Of a DNA stretch of 64,000 bases, positions 1-11,200 are shown piece by piece. Position 1 is the first letter of the stretch. Each line of letters starts with the position of its first letter. The translations under genes and the position numbers were made by a program. The notes under the pieces were generated by a model. It saw only the letters and a program-made list of their open reading frames with translations. It was not told where the DNA came from and made no database searches. Origin of the DNA: Strigops habroptila (Eukaryota; Chordata; Aves; Psittaciformes; Psittacidae); NCBI RefSeq assembly GCF_004027225.2, contig NC_044282.2:69985787-70049786 (forward strand), in the 5' to 3' direction.

Positions 1-3000
1 ACAGGAATGTCAAAATAAAAATGGGAAAGTTATATACTGCATGACCCCACCAGCTGTCAAATCCTAGTATCTTGGCATTGAACAGATCCTCTGTAATGGC
101 CCAAGACGTAGCTCTTTCCCAACTCTTTAGTTCAGCAAATATTTTACGTTCAGAGCTATACACTTCTCTTCTATCAGCCTTTATCTGTGTGATACAAAGC
201 AGGATAAACCACAACCATGTGTATTTGGTTAATTATGCAAGCTATTAAATCACTGGTCTAGTCAATGAACAAAGACGACCCTCTGAGTTTAAAATAGGAG
301 ACTATTGGCTTGAACTTGAAAGGCTGTATTTAACTGTATCTTATATAAACTATTGTTTCACCAGTTGAGTGCTGTCAGATATGCCAGGCACCTCACTACT
401 TCCTGGAAACTAAGCAGGGCCTTGCAAAGAGGACCTTGTACATGGAACAGAACTTAGCTTAGTTTATTTATTGTACAAGTTCTTGGAGTAAAATGAGGAT
501 AGAGTCCTTGAAGTACCTTTACGGATATGCTCAAATCTCAGTTATTAACAATATGAAGATGCTGAGAAAGTGTTCTGTGGCTATGTCACATTTTCTCAAG
601 GAAACCACCTTGCTATTCTTCCTTACTTCTTTTCCTCACTCTCCCTCAAGACTAACAAGTAACTATTCTTCAATGAGCATTTGAAGCAATGTGCTATTTC
701 ATATGTATGTGACAAGTTACATAGAAAAAGGGATAAAATCCTCCTTTTACTGAAGCTTGTAGATTCAGGATTTCCTACAAGAAGATCTGTTTGTAAACTG
801 CATAGGTAGAAAAATATTGAAGAAGCCTCAATGAAGCTACAAAGACAACACAGTACAAAACCAAGAAAGTTAACACTTGCTCTTAAGGCATCATAAAGGG
901 ACCATACTTCCCTAGAAAAGTGTACACAGCCAACAGGAAAAGATCATCCTGAACCACTCAAATTGCTGAAGTTAGTATTTTGGTTGAAAAATGCCTGCAC
1001 ATGATCTAGACCGCTTTCCCACGTGAAAATTTCTCAGCTACAAATACTGCAGTAAGAAGACAGAGTTCTTTTGTGTAGGCCTTATTAAAAATCCTGCATT
1101 CTATGGAGCGGGAAATAAAAAACAGGTTAGCTTGATATGCAAAGGTACAGACACCATGGCTTGGCCAGACTTACCTTCACTTATCAGTTCTTTGTGTCAA
1201 TAACTGAACCTATGGGCTTGTTCTTTTTTGTCAATTAAGATACCAGTTCCCTCCATATTGTAGCTTGTTTTTCAAATGTGGTTCTGATATTATGACTAAA
1301 TTTCTTTACTAAATCTTATTTGCCTCTTCATTACCACTAGTTTGTATGACTGATACTATAGCATCTAAGAAATCTATCTTGTTTCTACCTTTTTTTCTTA
1401 GTCTCTTCATACTGGAATTAAAACCGATTTTTATTATTTGGCTGTATCACTCTTCAGTATTTTTCCAACCTAACTTCTTTATAATTGACATTATAAACGA
1501 ACAGGCTGCACTTACAAAACGACAGATAAACTGAACTGAGAAAGGCTGTTTATGAAATAAATTAGTATGTCCTTAGTTAAGCTACAGTGTGCTACCAATA
1601 AACTCCTACAGGCTCTGATCCAAAGCCCATTGACTTCAGTGAGGTTTGAGCCAAATCCACTGTAAAAAGAACTTAAGTGAAGAATGGTAAATGAAACCTA
1701 AAATGTGTCATTTTATTAGAAAACCCTCCAAGTATATCTCTGCAAATAATGTTGGTGACTTCTTCACAGATCATACAGATTTTAGTTCCTTAAACTATTA
1801 TTAATAAAGTCTGGAATTTATAGTTTTTGCCAACCACGCTGTCACAGCTTAATTGAGCAGCTGTCAACTGTTAGAAAATAACTGCATCATCATCCCTTTT
1901 AGACCTAGTGTGGGAAGTGAAACACACAGGATCTAAAGTTTCTGGAGTCATGGTAATGAATCTGTTTTCATCAGGTGACCGTGAGTCATCATTTTATCAG
2001 CAGTTTAAAGGGTTTTCACAATAGCTGAGCGTCATCCGTGTTCATGCCTAGCAATGACTGCAGCAGAATACCAAAATAGAGTGCCATGTCCTGTGGTACC
2101 ATCATTTACAGAAAAGTTTGGCTATTGAGTCAAGAAAGAGTGCAAAGTCATGGTTGACTAAGTCCTGCAGGGAACACAAATGTCCAGAAACTTAACTTTT
2201 ATTTGAAAATTGAAGCTAAGCTATAATTTTGCTTTCAAAAATAGACACCTTTTAAGGAAGTTATGAACTACATGGACGAAACAAAGGAAAGAATAAAAAT
2301 GTGTTGTCAGTCTCTCTTCTCCCTTTTACTCCACAGTCCCATCAGAACACACCCATATATCAGATACTAAGACAACTTCCACATTAGAATCCATCCACAA
2401 TGCTCAGGGTGGCTAGAGGTGACACAAAACAATACTAAAATTTTTGTATTAAATTTTCATGATGCCAACATCAAGAGCAACAAGTGCATCATTAAACTGT
2501 TTGTACAAAGCATCACCAGGTACTATATGAAACACGGATCCCTTTACCTCCCAGCTGACTAACCTCCATCTGAACTCTCTGGAAAGAACCAAAGAATTTT
2601 ACCTACAGCGCCAGCTGAAGCCTCTCCCAGGACCTAAACACATTCAGTGATCCCACGCAGCATCTCTGCTAAGCCCTGATGTTTTGCTGGAACCTGAGAG
2701 ATTGAAGTCTGCTCCTAAGTTTCCCATCCCTTCCCTCCTTCACTGCTGGACTCAGGGGTCAAGCAGGCAGTAGCACCAAGATCTCCAAGAAACAGAACAG
2801 TGGAGATGTAAAATATGGTGGTGCTGGTCAGAAATAAGGCATATAGCAAATACCATGGAGATTACATCTTTGAATTAATTACATATTAATATAATATCAC
2901 TTGGTTTGGTGTGTATTTAGAATGCCGTATCACTGCCACAGTTGTATAGTTTTAAAAATAACAGTTGGGCCAGAAAATTTGGTTTTTGCTAACTGTGAGC

Positions 3001-3080
3001 ACTAATCAGATCTATCTGAATTAACAAAAAAAGTAATGCAAGTTGAACCATCCTTTTATTCCTCATTTGAAGTGATCCCC

Positions 3081-3202
3081 ATGAAAGTAGTGTTTCCACT
3101 ATTGATGTTTATCCCTGTGGCTTCCTATTCTTTTCTCCTTCTGCTAACACTTTAATCTCTAAACTCTTCATCCACTCATCGTTTCCCTAGGCTTGAAAAT
3201 TA
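3081..3202 (+). repeat. Left arm of 122-bp inverted repeat
   Basis: Read forward, this arm matches the reverse complement of 4191-4312 with 11 mismatches and no gaps over 122 bases (about 91%). The identical core includes TGTTTCCACTATTGATG. Similarity falls off sharply beyond TTGAAAATTA on the inner side; on the outer side a weak TGAAGT match may continue with gaps. The element is not a CR1, and I could not assign a family. Confidence 0.9.
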
Positions 3203-3868
3203 ATCCTCTGAGGTCAGTCAGGAAACTTCCATTGACTCCAGGAGGTTTTGAATGATATCGTGCACTTAATTTTCCTCCCCCCTCTACCTCTCAACTTCAT
3301 CTTTTCTTTCTTCTTGAACTTCTTTATTCATCACTTTAGTCATCCCATATCTGGTCCCATGAAATTGGAAATTAAACGCAGAGTTAAGAAATAGAACTAA
3401 ATAGATGTCCCTCCATCCATTATTATTGTTTCTATTGTTTTCTACTTCCTATTTTAAATCATACTCCCCCTGCCCCACAGTCTCTTTTTATCTTCTCCTG
3501 AAGACTTTTAAGCCCTTTCAGAGAAGTATCGTATTTTATGCATTCAAATAGGAACGAACATCACAGCTGAGTGAAGTGTATGATGCTATTTGGTAATAAC
3601 AATTCCAACCACCTGTATTTATAGCTGTTCTGAGCAATGCCACTCTTGAAGAACTCCACCTCCAGAAAACAACTATTCAATGGTTAATACAGCTTCATTA
3701 ATCAAATTCAAATTTCTTCATTTTCAAGGATCAAAAAAGCAAATATAAAACCACACAGTGCCTTACTTTTAAAATTTAAGGTACTTGCACAAATTCTATC
3801 TAATTGCATAACACCTAATGTTAGCACATTTCTAATGAAATATTTGTGAGTATTCCAATTACAGGAAT

Positions 3869-3966
3869 TTCACAGAATGGTTTGGGTTGGAAGGGACCTT
3901 AAAGATCATCTAGTTCCAATCCTCCTGCCACGGACAGGGACACCTTCCACTACACTAGATTGCTCA
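3869..3966 (-). mobile_element. CR1 LINE 3' end fragment
   Basis: It reads as the reverse complement of the CR1 3' terminus: CACAGAATGG, then TTGGGTTGGAAGGGACCTT, then the tract corresponding to TTCCA-CTAG. It is heavily 5'-truncated and long dead. Confidence 0.9.
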
Positions 3967-4190
3967 ATTTCGCATCTTCTTTCACATCATATTTTAGTTT
4001 TTCAACAGGGAAAAGAAAAAGACATCAGAAAATATTGTATTTATTGGGTATTTTAACTAAGCAATCCCTAAAAAAAATTAAAAAAAAAATCTAGTTCCAA
4101 GCTATGTATGTAAGAAAAGCATCTGTAGTATCAGTCTAGTAACTCTGAGCAGTCACAACATATGAAAAAGTAATTTTAAACAACATTCCT

Positions 4191-4312
4191 TAATTTTCAA
4201 GCTTAAGGAAATGATGAGTGGATGAAGAGTTGAGAGTTTAAAGTGCTAGCAGAAGGAGAAAGGAATCGGAAGCCAGAGGGATAAACATCAATAGTGGAAA
4301 CACTGCTTTCAG
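4191..4312 (-). repeat. Right arm of 122-bp inverted repeat
   Basis: This is the inverted partner of 3081-3202, separated from it by 988 bases. A pre-mRNA crossing both arms could fold into a stem of about 122 bp with a loop of about 1 kb. The spacer contains an unrelated CR1 fragment at 3869-3966, so either the CR1 inserted later or two copies of one repeat family landed in opposite orientations around it. Confidence 0.9.
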
Positions 4313-7300
4313 ATATCTATGGACTTCATCTAGCAGTAAAATGCATTTACTGTCTTCCATTACTCATTATAAGAGATCAGAGAAAATAAAAAATGTAGGT
4401 AGGAAAACCTACTCATCTCCCTAGGCTTTTCTTCTCTCCAAACAACTTGCAAGAAGCAGTAAGCACACCACTTTCTCAGAGGGCAAAATATCTACAGAAA
4501 TAGTGCCCAGCTAATTCAGTGCACATACTTCACAGAAATGTGAACTTTCACCTGTCTAACCCACTTAGATGTCATGTAAGCATCATCCAAACAGACCGAT
4601 CTGATACAGAAATCATTGTTGACATACTATTGCTATATCACATTATAACTGGTAACTAAAAAAAGCAAGCATGGAAAGGCCAGAGATATAGTGAAGCTTT
4701 AGCACTAGAAATCCATTAACATATTTAAACACACATGGCAATAGCAAAAAATGCCCCTTCAAAATAAACTTCTTATTTTAACACCTTCTTATTATAACAT
4801 CTTCTACAGACCTGTGAACAGAGCCTAAAATTACCTATAGAGCACTGTAAGTACATACTAGCATACAGGCTGACAGGAAGATGATCTTCCCATTTCCTTC
4901 TATCTACTGTTAGCGTCTATACTCAACATTCTTTCTATGCTCACTTTCTTTCATGGAGCATTCTAAGATATGTAAAGACAGATGTTAAGATGCCTTTGGT
5001 TATAAATCAGTATCTTAACGATTACATTGAGATAGATTAGCATAAAAAAACATCAAGGATACAAACACAAGGAAAATGAAGGGGAAAACTGACCACATTA
5101 CAGCCATGCTGTCATTTTTCTGTTCAATCATTTCCAGTACTTCCATCTTAATTCCCAATATAAAACAAAAATACACTCGCTGCTTCAGAGGAACTTGTAA
5201 TTTAAAGCAAAAGGTTTGAAGTAGGAAGGACCAAAAAGTTTCATATTCATTTCCGGCATGCAATAATTTAAACTGATAACAAGGAACAACACTGCTGACA
5301 AATCGATTGCAGAGTAGTGCTGGATGACCAGAGGGAGCATTGACACCATAATTATCTTAATCTATGTGCTAGCAAATGGTTACAAATCTGAGACAGAACA
5401 GAGCTCTTAATTTCTCAAAATAGAAAACTGCAAAGTAAAAAAGCTTCCCTTTGCATGGAGCTATTGAAATGCAGTAACAACTTAAAAGTCTTCAGTATCT
5501 GGCAAATGAAAGAATTGCAGAAAACAGTAAATGAAATTTTTCTATTACAGCCATAAAAATTACTATATTTAGTTCTGCAACTTGGCATGAATAAAGTCAA
5601 TTTACACAATTCTGGAAAAGCAATTCTTTCTAGTTTGTCCAAAGTTTTAAACAAGACCCTAGTGATATTATTTTTCAAATCCATACAGACCTCATGATTT
5701 TGCTTTAAGCCTCACCAATTAAAGTTAAGATTTATTTCTCAGAACAGCAATAAAATATTTTAGCAACACACAGAGAAAGTTTAATTAAATTCATATGTCT
5801 TATTTTCCAGATTTGGGGGTATTTTACCATGCAGCGCTTTATGAAGTATCAATATCTCCTAAAATTGAAAATTGCTGATCAAATTAACTTGCATAAAATA
5901 TTATCTATTGCACATCACAACACTATGGCATCCAGCCACTTGGCAAGTGAAGAAAGTGTGCTTAGGACCTAACTGCAAGTTTTGTATTAAGGTTTAAAGC
6001 TATTTTACTGCATCAATTATTTTATTTCAATCGCTTTTAATTGCCCATAAAACCAAGCTTAGGCTCGCCTTTCAAAATTAGGCCAACTGCTCCCTCTACT
6101 GACAATAACTGACCATTACACTGGAGGCACAGAGATTCTATAAACCACAAGTTCTTAAGAAGCAAAGCCATCAAACACGATAGGTGTTTTCCTCTTAATG
6201 ACGTTCCAGTCGGTTAAGACCTGAAAGACTAGTAAGCTCCACTTTTTGCCCCCTTACCAAACAGATTAACATAGAGGTGCTTACAAAATCTAAAAGCTTA
6301 AAATTAGACAACGTAAAAGACAAGGAATAAATGAAACCTTTTCAAACTCAGTAAAATACCCCTACCAATTTCAAACACAAGGAAGCTAAAAGTAACAATA
6401 CAGTGTTTTCTATATTATCCCTGCAGAGACGGGTGAAAGTATTTTCTGCCTTTTAATGGAGAAGGTTCTGAAGAGGGATCTTCCTTGAAAAATTTATGTG
6501 AACGTTGAACAGTCTTGAAAAACGGAATATTCTCATTAAATACCAATCCAGTGAATGTAAAGCAGCAAAAGGTCATATACAAAACCCCTGCTCTAACAAG
6601 CAAAATGTTACACACCTGTGCACAAAGTGAATTCCAACCAGCTTTTCACATATTTACATTATATGTTTGATATATTTTAGTCAAGGCAAAGCTGATTTTC
6701 AGCATTCAGTACATGCAAAAACTTACTCCCATTTCCCAAATCCTACCAGAAAGGAAATAAAGTTCTATCTCACCAGCACTCTCAAAAGTTGTATCTGTGA
6801 TACTGCTTCCCTACAAATGTATGCTCATTGAGAACCTATCCATTTGCTCAGTCAGTGCTGTTAAGCTACTCAGTGATTGCCAGGGAACACGCTGAATGCG
6901 AGTCAAGTGTTTATGCTGAATCAGCAAGCTGTAATAATGCAGGTCATTAACCAAGTATCTTTAGGCTTTTTATCCTGTGAAGATATTTCAACTCACACCA
7001 CTTGTTTTCTTGGGCACCTACATTAATATTTATGATATCAAGAGTTCTCAGCTGAGAAAAACATCACTTTCAGCCTCAGCTCCTGTTGTTACTGACATCA
7101 GTGGCATATAGACTCAGAGTATCTGCTAAAATATGCTCAAAATCAACAGTGTTTCTCCTAACTCCTGTATCAACTCAGGAGAAGTGAATAGTACAGACAC
7201 AGTACTGTCAATTTAAGGTTTACAATCATGTTAAACTGTAAAAAAAATTAAAGCACTTGTCCCACTAAATGGCAGCAGATTTCCTTGGAAAAGAACACAG

Positions 7301-8240
7301 AGCACACAAAAATTGTTTGGTCTGCTTGCTGAACAGGTTGGTTACCCACAAAACCAAATTTCAACAGCTTCCACAGCCCGATCAGTCAGGACGGGTTTTG
7401 TAGCTACCCTCCAAAAACCCTAAGTTTATCCACAGAGGAAAAAGTATTTTCTGTTAAAAAAATTCCTATAAAATAACATTTTCAAGAGAATACTACATAG
7501 CACTAATCACTTTGAAATGTATGCACTGCCCTAGACATACAAGAACACAGAAACAAGAGCAAAGGTCCTAAAGAGAAGGTTCACAATTTTTAGTGAACAA
7601 TTAAGTTTTATTTATTGGTAAGCTGATACAGTTACACTAGAAAAATTATGAAGTGCTAGGTTCATTACAGAGTGTTTTGAAAAGCATTGCTCTTCAGATA
7701 CATATCCAAAAGTCAGAGGCTGTTTGCAAAGTAAACTGCAATGGCATTTTAATGGACATTAGACAGCTAATGCCTGAAAATGGGAAAAGAGGCAAAAAAA
7801 GATGCAAATAAAGAGTCAAGTGTGATAAATAGTTGAAGAGCATTGCTGTGCCTTAAACCACGAACTCTTAGATTATCTGGGACATACACAAATAATACTG
7901 CAAAATTACAGTGAGAGAAGAATCAACCCTAAATTTTATTTCAGGTAGCAAATAGTGTTTTACTAAGAATTCATGCAGTTTCTAATTCAAACTACACAAG
8001 TAATCACTTTTAGTAACATGATTTTAATCTTCAGCTGACCTCAGGTACACTCTGCCACAATACGGCAGCAACTCAAGAAGTTTGCTTCCAAAAGCAGAGA
8101 AAAGCCGATACAAAATATGCTGCTATGGCCAAAGCCTGAAGGATGCACCTCTTAATCACAAACTTTTAAAATGAACGTACACACATTCTAAGCAGTATTA
8201 CAGACTTTTTTTGTAATGAAAGCTATGACATGCAGCTTAC

Positions 8241-8289
8241 CTTAATGACGAATTTGTTGGATGCCATGGTAGGTCAGCGTAGGCTGGTC
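8241..8289 (-). CDS. SLX4IP: SLX4IP first coding exon (start codon, residues 1-9)
   Basis: On the minus strand a pyrimidine-rich acceptor ending TTTTCACAG lies just before 8289, and the donor AAG|GTAAGC follows 8241. The ATG is at 8267-8265, in the context TACC-ATG-G, with C at -3 and G at +4. It is followed by eight more codons and a phase-0 splice. The upstream 22 bases are 5' UTR. The start is fixed by agreement with the known SLX4IP amino terminus and because no further in-frame ATG is seen in the exon. Confidence 0.85.
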
Positions 8290-11200
8290 CTGTGAAAACA
8301 TCAATTAAAAGTGATCAGCACTAGAGAAAAACTCAGATTCCTACACCAGCCGAGAATTCACCTTGATTACAGGTTTTTAGCTACTTTTTTATTCCCCCTC
8401 CCTCCCCCCTCAAACTGACAGTAATTATGGTCACAGCACTGAAACGACTGCATTTAGCTACCACAGAAATGGTAGCTAAAGATTCACTTGTCAAAAGGTA
8501 GAAAATTAGGTTAAATTCATGAAAGTCCTTCCAGCTAACCCCACAATTTTGGGATTCAGAGAGACATAGAATGTGCCCTATGGTACCAAAATAATACCTA
8601 CAAAAATCCAGGAATAAAAAAAAAAGATAACATTTTATTTTCACACAGGATAGGAACAGCGGCAACAGACAAGGAAGAGCCTTGGACTGGACAGAAAATC
8701 AGGTGAACAAGGGTCTCAGTATACTGGCAGATGACAGAGTACCACTCAAACAACACAATTCAAGCTTCAAAATCAAGAAACAAAACAAGTGTCACTAGCT
8801 GCTGCCTGCAGTACATGACATGCAACAGAAAATGCACTGAGAACAGAGCTGCCTTTTACACTCTAAAGTTTCCTAAAGGATTAGTCTCTTGGTAAGACAG
8901 ACAAATTTGGTCAGTTTTGTAAGAGATGACATAGGAAAATAGTAAGAATGAAAAAGACATACCAATTTCTCACTGCGTACTTCAAGTTATTGTGAAGTAC
9001 TTGACAGAGCTGTCAGAATTTCAGGATACAAGTCAGGTTGGTGATATGTGTCTCTGTCAGGCACTACACTTGCACATTTTGAAATGCAGTCATTACCCTT
9101 ATTTAACTTTTAAAAAGTGCAAAACAAGATAAAGACCCACTTTACAACTACATAGCACAGATAATTCTGATCTTAAGATTCAACAGTAATAATTTTGAAC
9201 TAAAGAAACACTTCTATGCAGTGCTTCCCTTCCAAATATTCAAACACTGAGACCTTTGCTTTCAAAACAACTACAAGAAAACATGAAAGTAAGAAGGGCA
9301 CAATTCCATATCTTGGGTCAAGGGAAACTCCCAACTATTTCAATGGGGTTTTTACTGTATATCATAGCAACATCCAAGCAGTAAGAAACAGAAATAGTAA
9401 GTGAGAAGCAAACTGGTTGTTACTGTAACGAGGTTAAAATGAGTTTGAAATAAGAACTATTCTGCAAGTAACTACTGAAAATAAAATTTAATATAGTTAA
9501 TAAAATGTTTCAACTATGTTCTGAAAAAGCTCAAAGCTAGACCTTTTATCAGCTGCACAGAAAGCAGAAAGTTACATAGAGGAGACTGATTTACAAATAG
9601 CAGTCATACAGACAGAAGCTGGAATACCATGCCTTGTGCCACACAACTGTCATTCTCCCTTGCACAAAACAGCCCTGGAAACTTTTCTATCTCCAAGCAA
9701 ATTCTGTTGACTTTACTGACAGCAATTTCAACAAACACAATGTAAGGAACAGTGTTCTGGACCACCTGGGACACCATATTTCCATTCAGTCAGGTACTAA
9801 GGCGCTTCTCTGTAGAAGCAAACACAGTCTAACAACTGTAAGAGGAATCTTAGTAGGAGATGAAACTTGGAAATTCTTGAAACAGCATATCACAGAATTA
9901 GGTCAGAAGAGATGCTAAAGGGAAATGGCAGCCACCAAGTGAAAACCAACCATGGTTCTCACTTCCTTATAGCAGTGTATAAGATGTATTTCTGGTGTTC
10001 AAGAACTCCAAAGAAGGACTACCCAGCCCGTCATGCAAAACCAAAAAGCAAATAGCAAGATCTACCACAGCCCCTTCAAAACACCACAGAATCTAGGCAT
10101 ATGCAACTCATCAGAATCTCTTTAAAAAAAAAAAAAAAAAATGGTCTCAGCAGCATTTCAGGAATTTCAGGATTGGGTTTTTAATTTTAATAAAAGGCTG
10201 TATCTAGAACTTTACTAATGATCCCTAACTCCTCCTCCCGACAAAAAAGAAAAAGAAATAATAAAAAATAGGAAAAACAGTGGCAAGAAACAGCAAAAAG
10301 TATGAGAGTTAAATGCTCTAGTCTCTTCTCCCAGCAGCAAGAATCATAGCCTCAAGTTAGGAAATCTGCAATTACAAACAGAGTTTGCTGTGGAGCACAC
10401 CATCAACTAAGAGCACCTATGACAGCAACGACAACATTGAACAAACCTACCACTGCCACAGAATTACCTGTACCTTGGGATATGGTGGAACACAAGATAC
10501 TTTGCCTCATGCTTCCAGGAACATAGTTTACCTAGATTGTATGTAATTTTTAAGCTGCATATGGCACACAATTCACACTGGTGCTGCAGGCCTATGATCT
10601 GAGAACAATATTTAGGCTGCTAATGTTTTATCATTAATCTCTACAGTAGCAATAATAACAAGAGTGGCAAAAAACCATCCCAGATTATCATCTCTTCTCC
10701 AAACACTCATGTCCTGCTTGAGAACAAACAAAGCACATGGATGAATCAGCTGAACTTATCCTGGCAACACCAATATCTTTTTCATAACAATTTGCCATCC
10801 AGAATGCTACTGTTACAACAAATCTGCTACTATTGATGCGAGAAGGACTGTTGGCAGGCAGAAATCTGCTCTAAATCCAATTTACCAAATAACAGAAGAA
10901 AAAAAAGGGAAAAAATACACGCAAGAAAAGTTACCCCTGGTTCAATTTGCTCTTCAATTTGCTCTGCCCAGGGAGGTTGTGGATGCTCCATCCCTGGCGG
11001 TGTTCAAGGCCAGGCTGGACAGAGCCTTGGACCACATGGTTTAGGGCAAGGTGTCCCTGCCCATGGCAGGGGGTTGGAACTAGATGATCTTAAGGTCCTT
11101 TCCAACCCTTACTATTCTATGATTCTATGATTCATGGGAGTAAAGTGACTTTGGGAGTTTGCCAACCGCCCCATTCTTTGCATTGACCATAAAGATAAGA

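Larger units (their letters stand above)
1..8240 (-). other. SLX4IP intron 2, left part
   Basis: This AT-rich stretch holds a 122-bp inverted repeat pair (3081-3202 and 4191-4312) and one CR1 3' end fragment (3869-3966). No reading frame here resembles SLX4IP or any other protein I recognise; the open frames of 60-90 codons are the size expected by chance in AT-rich DNA. Confidence 0.6.

Noticed and set aside
5015-6615. Minus-strand frames of 66-89 codons in the position where the next SLX4IP exon might be.
   Set aside because: None contains the expected FAVLVDLH-type SLX4IP sequence, and the hydrophobic residues are typical of random AT-rich translation.
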